A DNA stretch of 64,000 nucleotides from an uncultured Acetatifactor sp. (GTDB taxonomy: Bacteria > Bacillota > Clostridia > Lachnospirales > Lachnospiraceae), in contig CAKSAN010000001.1 of the NCBI GenBank assembly GCA_934436435.1, positions 1 to 64,000 of the forward strand. The letters are read 5' to 3'. A program made the translations under genes and the position numbers. Shown one piece after another: positions 17,299 to 26,648 of this stretch. Under the pieces are notes generated by a model that saw nothing but the letters and a program-made list of their open reading frames with translations, had not been told where the DNA came from and ran no database searches. Positions within the stretch are counted from its first letter, which is position 1. Each line of letters opens with the position of its first letter.

Positions 17299-20200
17299 AT
17301 GACTAAGGGTAAAAAGAAGACTAACAGAAGATTAAAAAAGACAGTAAGGAAGACCCTGGGAACACTGTTCCTGATCTCGGCGATCGTAGTGGCGGCGATT
17401 CCTACGGAAGGGCTGCGTGCGGCGGACGGCACAGAGAAGACAGTGACGGAATCCTATCTGAAACAGATGCCGATTCCCTATTTGGACATCAGTGAGGAAA
17501 TCTATACTACCGGTGACGGTAAGTATCAGTTTGCTTATGTAACGGACGGCGGCAGTGATAAGGGAGCCGTGATCCTCGGATACAACGGCGGTTATCTGGA
17601 AGGAAACAGCCTGGTGATTCCGGATGGTCTGGATGCGTATAAGAAATACTCCTACAGTGACGGAACCAACGGTGGTTATGTAGCCGTAGGTAAAGAAAAT
17701 GACTTCCTGTTTTATGCCATAGAGCAGAAGGCCATCGATCCGGATACCGGTGAGGAGATGGTGGTAGGTGTAACCTATCAGCCCTGCCGTTATGAGGATC
17801 GTGCCCAGTGGGAGGGACTTTCTTCCGAAGAACTGTATTATCAGAAGTCGACTACTGTATCCGGCGGTAATCTTGTACCTGTTTATGAGAAAACCACAGA
17901 TTCCAATAAACAGCGGATCAAGGGCGCGGAAGTATGGTATATCGGCAACCAGTATCTGCAGGAGGGAACCGGAGAAAACACAGGTACCTGGAAAATTGCG
18001 GGACCTATCACCAACAGTGAAGAAGGTATTTTTTCCGGAAACGGTAATATACATACGCTGACCATAGGAAAGAGCGTAAAGGGCGTGGGCGTATATGCGT
18101 TCTACGGTTGTACCGGTCTGAACAGCATTAACCTTGGAAACGGTCTGCGGATCATCGGAGACTATGCATTTGCCAACTGTATTACCATGATCGGTGTCAA
18201 TCTGGACAGAATCAACAATTTGACAACGATTGCGGATTACGCGTTTGCCAACTGCCAGTCCATGGAGAAATTTACGGTTCCCATTAATGTGACCACCATA
18301 GGAGATAACGTATTTGAAGACTGTCATTCCATGGTAAGCATCAATCTGGCCAACGGAGAAGAAACTGACGGTTTCTCTGTGGCGGAGGAAATGGCTTCCA
18401 CGGATCATGCAACCGCCTTAAACAGTCTTGGTCATAATGTATTCAAGGGATGCGCAAACTTAAGATCCGTTACCTTCCCCAGAACCTTCAGCAATGCCAA
18501 TGGTCCGGAGCCCTTCTCCATTGACGTATCCGAGTTCCGGGGCTGCGAGAACCTGAAATATGTGACTGCAGCAAGTCCGACTTTGAAGATTACAGGAGGT
18601 GCAGTAGATACTAACTATACTTTTGATGCCTTCAAAGCTGATGTACCGGATGAGTTCTATCTGGAAAGTGTAGACGATTCCAAGTTCCATACCTGTGCTA
18701 CGGATAATTTTGTGGCATTTAGTTATCTGAATTCCGACGGAACCAAGCAGAATCTGTATGAACTGACTGTTAAGGATGAAGATTCCGGGAAGAAATCCGT
18801 ATATCGTGTGAATTCTTCCAATCAGCTGGTGTATTGCGAATTTGACAAAGGATTGGAGACGGTTACCATGCCGGATACAGTTGGTCCTTACCAGATCACA
18901 GTGATCGGCTCCGGTATTTTCCGCAATAACTGTTATCTGAATAAAATTACGATTCCGTCTTCCATTGTAACGATCGAAGATTATGCCTTTGCAGGATGTC
19001 ATAATCTGCAGAATGTGATTTTTAAAGAACCGGTAAATGTTTCCAGTATTGGTACGGACGCATTTAAGACACAGGATGTGGCTTACCACAAAAATGACTG
19101 TAGCAATAAGGATGCAACTAAGGTGGTTCCGCTGTACTTTACAGGCCCGATCTCCTATAATTCGGCACCGTTTAATTATGCTATGGATCCGAACAGCTAC
19201 ATCAACAGAGGCAGCCAGGAGAGAACCTATATTACCTATTACAGCGGCTGGCCCCAGAATCTGGAAGTAAAGTACAACCCGGATACGGACAAGAACGAAC
19301 TGATAGATTATCCTACCTTTAATGATATTCAGTCTGGCACAAAATACACTAAAGCCAATTATGAATATATGACATTGGATTATCAGGCGGCAGCCAATAC
19401 TGCGGTGAATAAATACCTTAGTAACGATCCTTCTATAACAGACTATGAACGTGAGATCGTCAATGCCGCATTGCAGGTAGAACTGCCGGATGGTATTGAA
19501 TCGATTAAAGAGGGACTGTTCACCACCAGAGAGGCACAGGAATCCCTGCCTTCGGGCACGACGAAGACTCTGACCGCTTACGGACTGCAGGAGATTGCCC
19601 CGCAGACCTTCAAGGATTGTACGAATCTGAGCGGAATCTATCTGAGAGACAGAACGACGAAGATCGATGATTATGCGTTTGAAGGTTGCACGAATCTGAC
19701 ATCGGTGTCGGTGCCTGCGACCACGACGACATTTGGCAAACGTCCCTTTACCGGTTGCAAAAAACTGTCCGAGGTTGATTTCCAGGGAAGCCCTTACTTT
19801 ACCTGCGATAATTCCATTATTTACAGCCTGGAAAACGGCCAGAAGAAGGAGATCATCGAATTCCTGGCGGGAAGAGCCAGCGGCGTGGTAGCTCCTACGG
19901 AGTTAGAGGGCGTAACCGGAATCGCAAAGGAAGCATTTGCAGGAACGAATGTAAGCTCCGTGGATCTGCGCACTTCCTATGTGACGGATATTCCGGAGGG
20001 TGCCTTTATGAATACTCCGAAACTGTTCGCAGTTTATCTGCCGGATACCTGTAAATCCATCAGTAAGGATTCCTTTACGAACAGTAGCATTGCCTATATG
20101 GAAGTACCGGAAAGTGTAAGCTATCTGGATAATGAAGCTTTTGGTGGATCCACCGTGAAGGGTGCTCTGCAGTTCTATTGTGTGGATGACAGTAACGCAT

Positions 20201-21864
20201 ATATCTATGCGATTAAGAATGGCATCATGACCACATCCAAGCCGTTGGAACTGTATTATACCGTAACCTTCTGGGATTGGGATGCGACACTTCTGGATAC
20301 GCAGACGGTAGCGGCCGGGGAAGATGCCGATCCTCCCGCAGTCAAGGGAAAAGAGGGCTATACCCATACCGGATGGGTTCCGGATTATCATGGTGTGCAG
20401 AGAGATCTGCAGGTAACGGCCCAGTACGAAGCAGACGATCCGGATGCTTCCAAGTATACGGTAACTTTCCTGGATTGGAATGACAGTGTGCTTAAGACCA
20501 TGCTGGTAGCCCCCGGGGGAGATGCGGAGCCTCCTTTTGATCCTACAAGAGAGGGATATACTTTTGTCGGATGGAGACCTGCTATTACCAATATTCAGGC
20601 AGATACAACGATCTATGCCCAGTATGAGAAGAATGATTCCGAGGATTCCAAGTTTACGGTTCGTTTTATCGATTATGATGACACAGTATTATATGTACAG
20701 AGAGTAGCCTCCGGCGAAGATGCCATTGCACCCCAGAGCCCTACCAGAAGCGGGTATACCTTTACCGGATGGAGACCTGCCATTACCGGAATTACCAAGG
20801 ATACGGATACTTACGCCCAGTATGCCATCACCGGCAGTCAGGATGATCCGAACGGAACGGCGACACCGGATCCCAGTGCAACAGCAACACCGGATCCCGG
20901 CGCTACGGCGACACCGGCTCCCGGTACGACAGCAACGCCGGCTCCCGGCACCAATACGACCACAAAGCTGTATACACTGACGGTTAAGAACGGTTCCGGT
21001 TCCGGAAGCTATGCTGCCGGTTCCCAGCCGATCATCATTGCCAACGATCCTGCCAAGGGCATGCAGTTCAGCAACTGGACCATTGATCCCTCAGGCACCA
21101 CGATCGCCAGCAAGGTATTGTCTGCTACGGTAATTACCATGCCGGAAGGAAATGTAACCGTGACGGCAAATTATACGAAGGGCAACGGTTCGAATACCAG
21201 TACTTCTACCGGAAGCGGCAATTCTACGAATTCCAATTCCAACAGAAGACCGAACAGCACGACTACGGGAACCGTATCCGGAGGCAGAACCACGGTCATT
21301 ATTGACAAGAACGGTCTGTCCAATACCGGTGTGGTATCGGCAACGGTAAACGGATCTTCCGATAATTTTGTGATCAAGATCACAGAGAGCGCAACTGCTT
21401 CCGAAGAGGTAGTAAAGGCTCTGATGGCGGAATACGGAAATGATATCAGTGCTATCAAGTATTTCCCGATGGATATCAGCCTCTATGATTCCACCGGCAA
21501 TAACAAGATCACGGATACCACAGGGTTGTCCATCAGTATTACCCTGCCGATTCCGGATTCCCTGATCACCTACGCAGGTAACAATAAGGTAGCCGGAGTT
21601 GTGAACAGCACTCTGGATAAACTGTCACCGAAGTTCTCCACCATATCCGGAGTATCCTGCATTACCTTTACGGCAGAGCATTTTTCACCGTATGTGATCT
21701 ATGTGGATACGAATAACCTGACGGCGGGAACGATTGCGGACAATACCCCCAAGACCGGAGACGGAATTCATCCGAAGTGGTTCCTGTCCATCGGACTTGC
21801 CTGCATGTCTGTGGTTCTCTTCATGAAGAAGGACAGAAGGACTCTGCGCAAAGCAAGAGCCTAG
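17299..21864 (+). CDS. Giant BspA-type LRR surface protein with PKTG sorting signal
   Basis: 1521-residue cell-wall protein. Order: long basic signal peptide (cleavage likely after GLRA, about 40); unique region to about 230; BspA/TpLRR leucine-rich repeats (recurring AFxxCxxLxxVxIPxxVTTIGDxAF) in two blocks to about 970; three Listeria-Bacteroides repeats near 986, 1052 and 1118 (YTVTFxDWD...AGEDAxPP...GYTFxGWRP); a Pro/Thr linker (about 1186-1220); a beta domain and Ser/Thr/Asn-rich stretch; a last beta domain; then NTPKTGD (about 1481-1487), a hydrophobic helix and a basic tail. The sorting motif fits the (S/P/N)PxTG type cut by clostridial class B sortases, and the sortase is immediately upstream. 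Likely an adhesin; the ligand is unknown. Confidence 0.9.
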   Translation: MTKGKKKTNRRLKKTVRKTLGTLFLISAIVVAAIPTEGLRAADGTEKTVTESYLKQMPIPYLDISEEIYTTGDGKYQFAYVTDGGSDKGAVILGYNGGYLEGNSLVIPDGLDAYKKYSYSDGTNGGYVAVGKENDFLFYAIEQKAIDPDTGEEMVVGVTYQPCRYEDRAQWEGLSSEELYYQKSTTVSGGNLVPVYEKTTDSNKQRIKGAEVWYIGNQYLQEGTGENTGTWKIAGPITNSEEGIFSGNGNIHTLTIGKSVKGVGVYAFYGCTGLNSINLGNGLRIIGDYAFANCITMIGVNLDRINNLTTIADYAFANCQSMEKFTVPINVTTIGDNVFEDCHSMVSINLANGEETDGFSVAEEMASTDHATALNSLGHNVFKGCANLRSVTFPRTFSNANGPEPFSIDVSEFRGCENLKYVTAASPTLKITGGAVDTNYTFDAFKADVPDEFYLESVDDSKFHTCATDNFVAFSYLNSDGTKQNLYELTVKDEDSGKKSVYRVNSSNQLVYCEFDKGLETVTMPDTVGPYQITVIGSGIFRNNCYLNKITIPSSIVTIEDYAFAGCHNLQNVIFKEPVNVSSIGTDAFKTQDVAYHKNDCSNKDATKVVPLYFTGPISYNSAPFNYAMDPNSYINRGSQERTYITYYSGWPQNLEVKYNPDTDKNELIDYPTFNDIQSGTKYTKANYEYMTLDYQAAANTAVNKYLSNDPSITDYEREIVNAALQVELPDGIESIKEGLFTTREAQESLPSGTTKTLTAYGLQEIAPQTFKDCTNLSGIYLRDRTTKIDDYAFEGCTNLTSVSVPATTTTFGKRPFTGCKKLSEVDFQGSPYFTCDNSIIYSLENGQKKEIIEFLAGRASGVVAPTELEGVTGIAKEAFAGTNVSSVDLRTSYVTDIPEGAFMNTPKLFAVYLPDTCKSISKDSFTNSSIAYMEVPESVSYLDNEAFGGSTVKGALQFYCVDDSNAYIYAIKNGIMTTSKPLELYYTVTFWDWDATLLDTQTVAAGEDADPPAVKGKEGYTHTGWVPDYHGVQRDLQVTAQYEADDPDASKYTVTFLDWNDSVLKTMLVAPGGDAEPPFDPTREGYTFVGWRPAITNIQADTTIYAQYEKNDSEDSKFTVRFIDYDDTVLYVQRVASGEDAIAPQSPTRSGYTFTGWRPAITGITKDTDTYAQYAITGSQDDPNGTATPDPSATATPDPGATATPAPGTTATPAPGTNTTTKLYTLTVKNGSGSGSYAAGSQPIIIANDPAKGMQFSNWTIDPSGTTIASKVLSATVITMPEGNVTVTANYTKGNGSNTSTSTGSGNSTNSNSNRRPNSTTTGTVSGGRTTVIIDKNGLSNTGVVSATVNGSSDNFVIKITESATASEEVVKALMAEYGNDISAIKYFPMDISLYDSTGNNKITDTTGLSISITLPIPDSLITYAGNNKVAGVVNSTLDKLSPKFSTISGVSCITFTAEHFSPYVIYVDTNNLTAGTIADNTPKTGDGIHPKWFLSIGLACMSVVLFMKKDRRTLRKARA

Positions 21865-21890
21865 TGTGAAAATAAAGGATGGGAAGGTTT

Positions 21891-23198
21891 ATGAATCATA
21901 AAAAGTGGATGGTCGTCCTGGCTTTGGTGGCTACCGCATTGATCCTGACACATCTTCCTGTGTCGGAGGCAGATGCGGCAGCGTCTGCCTCCGATTTTCA
22001 GACGCAAGGAAGCACACTGGTAAAATACCGGGGCAGCGAGGAACGTGTCACAATCCCTGACACGGTGGAGGTCGTGGGCGAGAGTGCTTTTGAGAATAAC
22101 CAGAAGGTACAACTCGTTGTGATCCCAAAATCCGTGAAACGGTTGGATGCTTATGTCTTCTGGGGCTGCACTAATTTGGAAGAAGTGGTACTGGGCAAAG
22201 GCCTGACGGCAGTGGATGAGTACTCGTTTGCGGGATGTACGGGCCTAAAGCAGATCACGATTCCGGAAAATGTGCAGAGTATTGAATCACAGGCTTTTGC
22301 CGGATGTACCAATCTTACAGATGTCTATATTTCACCCGAGGTGACCAGTATTGCGGAAGATGCTTTCCTGAACTGTGATAATGTGTCGATCCATGCGGAG
22401 GAGGGAAGTGCGGCAGCGCAGTTTGCCCAGAAGCTGGCGGAGCAGAGAAGTCAGGAGCCTCTGGTGACGGCGTCACCAGCACCGACTCAGACGGCCGATA
22501 CAACATCGGGTGCACAGGCAACAGCAGAGCCGGAACCTACGGCAACGCCCACCCCGGCACCGACACCGGTACCCGGTAACGTGCTCGGCAGTACCATAGT
22601 CGTAGGTAATCACGCTATGGTCATGGTATTGCCCGGTGAGGAGAATGTTCAGCAGGGCTATACAGAACCGGAAGCAGCACAGGAGACAGGCGGTGAACCG
22701 CAGGATATTACTGCGGAGGCAGAAGACGACAAGATTCCGGAATGGAAATATTACCGCAACCAGTCTGTGGGGGCAGTAACAATTCCGGAGGGAACGAAAG
22801 AGGTCGGACGCTTTGCCTTTTCCAGAAGTTCGGTACAGAGTGTGACTTTGCCGGAAGGTGTGACGACCATTGATTATGCAGCGTTTTATCACTGCGATGA
22901 TCTGGACAGTGTGGTATTGCCGGATACGGTGACCCGGGTGGGAGCCAAGGCATTTACGCATACCGGATGGATGGACGATTTTGAAGAAAACAGCCTGGAT
23001 GATTTCCTGATCAGCGGAGACGTTCTGGTGGCTTACAAGGGAGATCTTCCCGAGGTGACCATACCGGACGGCGTTCGTGTGATCGCGGATGAAGTGTTTC
23101 GCAGTCATACGGAGGTAAAGAAAGTTCATCTGCCTGCAAGTGTCACGAATATCGGTGACAGCGCATTCCCTGAGGGAATCGAAATTATAAATGAATAA
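21891..23198 (+). CDS. Secreted BspA-type LRR protein without anchor
   Basis: 435 residues. Signal peptide (MNHKKWMVVLALVATALIL.. with cleavage near SEADA), a first block of about four BspA-type leucine-rich repeats (VTIPDTVEVVGESAF; AYVFWGCTNLEEVVLGKG), a Pro/Thr/Ala linker (about 185-220), then a second LRR block to the end. No membrane helix or sorting signal, so it is probably released or held by partners. It shares the repeat type and Thr/Pro linker with the large protein 26 bases upstream, and both end before one terminator, so the sortase and the two LRR genes form an operon. The start could also be the ATG at 21879; 21891 gives a cleaner signal peptide. Confidence 0.85.
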   Translation: MNHKKWMVVLALVATALILTHLPVSEADAAASASDFQTQGSTLVKYRGSEERVTIPDTVEVVGESAFENNQKVQLVVIPKSVKRLDAYVFWGCTNLEEVVLGKGLTAVDEYSFAGCTGLKQITIPENVQSIESQAFAGCTNLTDVYISPEVTSIAEDAFLNCDNVSIHAEEGSAAAQFAQKLAEQRSQEPLVTASPAPTQTADTTSGAQATAEPEPTATPTPAPTPVPGNVLGSTIVVGNHAMVMVLPGEENVQQGYTEPEAAQETGGEPQDITAEAEDDKIPEWKYYRNQSVGAVTIPEGTKEVGRFAFSRSSVQSVTLPEGVTTIDYAAFYHCDDLDSVVLPDTVTRVGAKAFTHTGWMDDFEENSLDDFLISGDVLVAYKGDLPEVTIPDGVRVIADEVFRSHTEVKKVHLPASVTNIGDSAFPEGIEIINE

Positions 23199-23230
23199 GA
23201 GTCGGATTTTACCGACACCAGGATAAGAAA

Positions 23231-23270
23231 CCGGCATAAGATAGAATAAGTCTTATGCCGGTTTTGTTTT
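23231..23270 (+). terminator. Terminator of the sortase/LRR operon
   Basis: CCGGCATAAGA (23231-23241) pairs with TCTTATGCCGG (23251-23261), followed by TTTTGTTTTATTTT. Confidence 0.9.
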
Positions 23271-23291
23271 ATTTTACGGGGAAGGAAAAAG

Positions 23292-24215
23292 ATGCAGCGG
23301 GTGAGGGAACAGGTGCAGGTGCCGGAACAATCGTATAGCAGATCTGGTCGCGCAAGGGCTGTAACCGTTGCAGTACTGGATACCGGAATCGCTTATCATC
23401 CGGATCTGGCGGGATGTCTGCTGGCTTTTTCCGACTTCGTGGAAGGACAGTCTTTTCCCTATGACGATAACGGACACGGGACACATGTCTGCGGCATCCT
23501 CTGCGGGAGCGGAGAACTGTCCGGAGGGAGATTTCGCGGAATGGCTCCGGAGGCGAAGCTTGTGGTGGGAAAGGTGCTGGACGGACAGGGCGAAGGCTCC
23601 TGCGATTCCATGCAGGAAGCTTTGGAATGGGTACTGCGTGTAAAAAACAGATATGGGATCCGGATCCTGAATATCTCCGTGGGGATCGGGGATCTGAAGG
23701 AGCGGTACAAGGAACAGATGCTGCGGGAATCGTTGGAAATGCTCTGGGATCATAACATTCTTGTGGTCTGTGCCGCAGGCAATGCCGGCCCGGAGGACGG
23801 AAGCATTTCGGAGATGGCAAGCAGCAGAAAAGTACTGACCGTAGGCTGTCATGACGGCAGATACTGTAAAAATGATCCCGGCAGATGTGAAACCTACTCC
23901 GGCAGAGGCAGAAGATATGATGTGACAAGAAAGCCTGATATTGTGGCTCCCGGAACAAGGATCCTGTCCTGCAATGCCTTCTGGCGGCAGGGCCGGAACG
24001 GAAGGATCCTTACGCCCTATGTGGCAAAAAGCGGTACCTCCATGGCTACCCCCATTGTGTCGGGAGCGGCAGCACTTGCCATGGAAAAATATCCGGGACT
24101 TTCCAATGAGGAATTTGTCCGTCTGTTGTCTCTCACAGCCATGGATCTCGGGGAACCGTGGAATAAGCAGGGCTTCGGGATGCTCAATGTCCGGAGATTA
24201 TTAGAAAACAAGTAA
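23292..24215 (+). CDS. Subtilisin-like serine protease (S8)
   Basis: 307-residue S8 peptidase with the full triad: Asp30 (AVLDTGIAYHPDL), His62 (DDNGHGTHVCGI) and Ser250 (KSGTSMATPIVSGAAAL); the oxyanion Asn is in CAAGNAGPEDG. There is no signal peptide and almost no propeptide, as in intracellular subtilisins, so it probably works in the cytoplasm or forespore/mother cell rather than outside. The ATG at 23292 follows GGGGAAGG. It stands between the LRR operon terminator and the citrate-synthase promoter; a functional link with the LRR proteins is possible but not shown. Confidence 0.92.
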   Translation: MQRVREQVQVPEQSYSRSGRARAVTVAVLDTGIAYHPDLAGCLLAFSDFVEGQSFPYDDNGHGTHVCGILCGSGELSGGRFRGMAPEAKLVVGKVLDGQGEGSCDSMQEALEWVLRVKNRYGIRILNISVGIGDLKERYKEQMLRESLEMLWDHNILVVCAAGNAGPEDGSISEMASSRKVLTVGCHDGRYCKNDPGRCETYSGRGRRYDVTRKPDIVAPGTRILSCNAFWRQGRNGRILTPYVAKSGTSMATPIVSGAAALAMEKYPGLSNEEFVRLLSLTAMDLGEPWNKQGFGMLNVRRLLENK

Positions 24216-24284
24216 AAGAATAAAATCACTGGGAAAAATAAAAAATGTGATTAAAATATGTCAACAAAATAAATGCCAAAGATA

Positions 24285-24318
24285 TTGACACAAATAGTAT
24301 GATTGTATACAATGATAC
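24285..24318 (+). promoter_or_regulatory. Promoter with overlapping 22-bp palindromic operator
   Basis: TTGACA (24285-24290), 17-base spacer, TACAAT (24308-24313). A palindrome with one mismatch per arm, centred on ATTGTATACAAT (24302-24313) and extending over 24297-24318, covers the -10. TTGTATACAA-like sites are typical of FadR-type GntR regulators, and one is encoded two genes downstream. Confidence 0.7.
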
Positions 24319-24407
24319 GAGAACTGCAAAATGTATTTTTACTGCGCAGAGTAAAAATAGAAAAACCATCTTGCAGATGTCGAATGTCAGGGAAGAGAGG
24401 TATACCA

Positions 24408-25820
24408 ATGAGAGAAAGTGATGCATTTCAGAATCGTCCGGTCTCCATGAATCCGAAGAACAACCTTCTGGAGATTGAAGAGCATATGTACATACTGGAT
24501 GATGTGGAGAAGCCGAATGTGTTCCGTAACATGTTCCCTTATTCCGAAATCCCCAAAATACCTTTTAATGATCGTATCGTGCCTCATAACATGCCCAAGG
24601 ATATCTGGATCACAGATACCACCTTCAGGGACGGACAGCAGTCCAGAGCACCTTATACTACAGAGCAGATTGTGAAGATCTATGACTATCTGCATGAACT
24701 GGGCGGCCCCAACGGAATGATCCGCGCCAGTGAATTTTTCCTGTACAGCAAGAAGGACAGAGACGCTGTCTATAAATGTATGGAAAGGGGATACAAGTTC
24801 CCCGAAGTCACCAGCTGGATCCGTGCCAGCAAGGAGGACTTTAAGCTGGTAAAAGAGATCGGAATGAAGGAGACCGGTATTCTGGTCAGCTGTTCCGACT
24901 ATCATATTTTCCTGAAATTAAAAATGACCAGAAGACAGGCCATGGATCATTATTTAAGTGTTATCCGTGATTGCCTGGAGGAGGGCATCAGCCCCAGATG
25001 TCACTTGGAGGATATTACCAGAGCGGATATCTACGGTTATGTGGTTCCCTTCTGTCTGGAACTGATGAAACTGATGAAGGAGTATCAGATCCCCATCAAG
25101 GTTCGGGCCTGCGATACCATGGGATATGGTGTCAACTATCCCGGTGCCGTTATTCCCCGTAGTGTACAGGGTATCATTTATGCGATCCATACCCATGCAG
25201 GTGTGCCGCATGAACTGATCGAGTGGCATGGCCACAATGATTTTTACAAGGCGGTGTCCAATTCCACTACCGCATGGCTGTACGGCTGTTCCGGTGTCAA
25301 CACCTCGTTGTTTGGTATCGGTGAGCGTACCGGTAATACGCCGCTGGAGGCAATGGTATTCGAGTATGCACAGTTGAAGGGTGATCTGAACGGTATGAAT
25401 ACTCGTGTGATCACGGAGCTGGCAGAGTACTACGAGAAGGAGATCGGTTATCAGATTCCGCCCAGAACCCCGTTTGTCGGCAAGAACTTCAACGTGACCA
25501 GAGCCGGTATTCATGCAGATGGTCTGCTTAAGAACGAGGAGATCTACAATATTTTCGATACCGAGAAATTCCTGAACCGTCCGGTACTGTGTGCTATTTC
25601 CAATACCTCCGGTCTGGCAGGTATCGCACACTGGCTGAACACCTACTATAAGTTAAAGGGAGACAAGCAGGTACAGAAGACTTCCGAATTGGTAGCAGAG
25701 ATCAAGAAGTGGGTAGACGAGGAGTACGCCGGAGGACGTGTCACCGTGCTTACGGACGAAGAGATCGTGGCCTGCGTCAACCGTGTCTGCCTGGAGAAGA
25801 ATCTGAAGATCGGTGAGTAA
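24408..25820 (+). CDS. Isopropylmalate/homocitrate synthase family; probable Re-citrate synthase
   Basis: Claisen-condensation enzyme of the DRE-TIM metallolyase superfamily, 470 residues. The catalytic start DTTFRDGQQSRAPYT (about 72-86), CHLEDITRADIYG and the metal-binding ELIEWHGHNDF (about 280) are clear. It lacks the C-terminal LeuA regulatory domain (LeuA is usually over 500 residues) and begins with a distinct VFRNMFPYSEIPKIPFNDRIVPHNMPKDIWITD segment. Enzymes of this shape in Clostridia include the Re-face citrate synthase first characterised in C. kluyveri. The NADP-isocitrate dehydrogenase two genes on supports condensation of acetyl-CoA with oxaloacetate for glutamate synthesis. 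No leuBCD neighbours argue for leucine. ATG 24408 has AGAGAGG seven bases upstream. Confidence 0.75.
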   Translation: MRESDAFQNRPVSMNPKNNLLEIEEHMYILDDVEKPNVFRNMFPYSEIPKIPFNDRIVPHNMPKDIWITDTTFRDGQQSRAPYTTEQIVKIYDYLHELGGPNGMIRASEFFLYSKKDRDAVYKCMERGYKFPEVTSWIRASKEDFKLVKEIGMKETGILVSCSDYHIFLKLKMTRRQAMDHYLSVIRDCLEEGISPRCHLEDITRADIYGYVVPFCLELMKLMKEYQIPIKVRACDTMGYGVNYPGAVIPRSVQGIIYAIHTHAGVPHELIEWHGHNDFYKAVSNSTTAWLYGCSGVNTSLFGIGERTGNTPLEAMVFEYAQLKGDLNGMNTRVITELAEYYEKEIGYQIPPRTPFVGKNFNVTRAGIHADGLLKNEEIYNIFDTEKFLNRPVLCAISNTSGLAGIAHWLNTYYKLKGDKQVQKTSELVAEIKKWVDEEYAGGRVTVLTDEEIVACVNRVCLEKNLKIGE

Positions 25821-25835
25821 GCCATATATTAGTAT

Positions 25836-25856
25836 GACAACAGTAACAGTGTTGTC
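25836..25856 (+). other. Intercistronic hairpin
   Basis: GACAACA (25836-25842) pairs with TGTTGTC (25850-25856) between the synthase and the GntR gene; no T tract. Possibly a processing or attenuation point. Confidence 0.4.
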
Positions 25857-25873
25857 TGGAATCGAGGAAGATA

Positions 25874-26566
25874 GTGAGCAAGTATGATGTAAAGCAGGAA
25901 GTAACGGACAAGTTCTCCCTGCGGGGACGGGTATTTCACAAGCTGAGAGAGGACATCTTAAGCGGAAAATATCAGGAACATGAAGAATTGAAGGAAGTGG
26001 CCATCGGTGAGGAGATGGGAGTCAGCAGGACTCCCGTCAGAGAGGCTTTCCGTCAACTGGAGCTGGAGGGACTGATCCAGATCATCCCGAACAAGGGGGC
26101 CTATGTCACCGGCATCACCCAGAAGGACGTGAAGGATATTTACATGATCCGTTCCCTGCTGGAAGGCTTGTGCGCCCGTTGGGCTACGGAGCATATCACC
26201 AAGGAGCAGATGGAGGAGATGGAAGAGAATGTCTATCTGTCCAAGTTCCATGCCGAGAAAGGGCATCTGGAACAGCTGGCAGAGTTGGATAACCGTTTCC
26301 ATGATATTCTGTATGAAGCCTGTGACAGCAAGATGCTGGAGCATCAGCTGAAGGACTTCCATCAGTATGTCCTGCGTGTCCGCAAGAAGACGCTGGCCAG
26401 TGCCAACCGCGGTCCCAAATCCAACGAAGAGCATGAGCAGATCATGGAGGCCATCAAGGCGGGCAATGCTGATCTGGCAGAGCAGCTGGCACACCAGCAC
26501 ATGATCAATGCCTATGAGAACATGGTGAAAAACGGCCTGAACGAGGCCTACGAACAACAGACTTAA
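25874..26566 (+). CDS. GntR family regulator, FadR type (FCD domain)
   Basis: 230-residue transcription factor. Winged helix-turn-helix at about 15-80 (LREDILSGKYQEHEELKEVAIGEEMGVSRTPVREAFRQLELEGLIQIIPNKGAYV), then an all-helical FCD ligand-binding domain (DIYMIRSLLEGLCARWA..., LDNRFHDILYEACDSKML, EHEQIMEAIKAGNADLAEQLAHQH). The conserved Asp/His residues of FCD metal sites are present. The start is GTG at 25874 with GAGGAAG just upstream. Lying between the citrate-forming enzyme and ICDH, it probably controls this pathway through the palindrome at 24297-24318, sensing a carboxylate; this is inferred. Confidence 0.9.
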   Translation: MSKYDVKQEVTDKFSLRGRVFHKLREDILSGKYQEHEELKEVAIGEEMGVSRTPVREAFRQLELEGLIQIIPNKGAYVTGITQKDVKDIYMIRSLLEGLCARWATEHITKEQMEEMEENVYLSKFHAEKGHLEQLAELDNRFHDILYEACDSKMLEHQLKDFHQYVLRVRKKTLASANRGPKSNEEHEQIMEAIKAGNADLAEQLAHQHMINAYENMVKNGLNEAYEQQT

Positions 26567-26582
26567 GCCGTAGGAACGGCTT
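26565..26582 (+). other. Hairpin after the GntR gene
   Basis: AAGCCGT/ACGGCTT with an AGGA loop starts at the stop codon. There is no T tract, so it may be a weak or attenuating terminator before the icd promoter. Confidence 0.4.
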
Positions 26583-26609
26583 GCCTGTTTGGGAGAATTA
26601 CTGTAGAAT
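26581..26609 (+). promoter_or_regulatory. Probable icd promoter
   Basis: TTGCCT (26581-26586), 17-base spacer, TAGAAT (26604-26609), about 40 bases before the start codon. Confidence 0.5.
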
Positions 26610-26648
26610 AAAAACAGAACAAGAATAAGTACCGGAAAGGAATTCATT

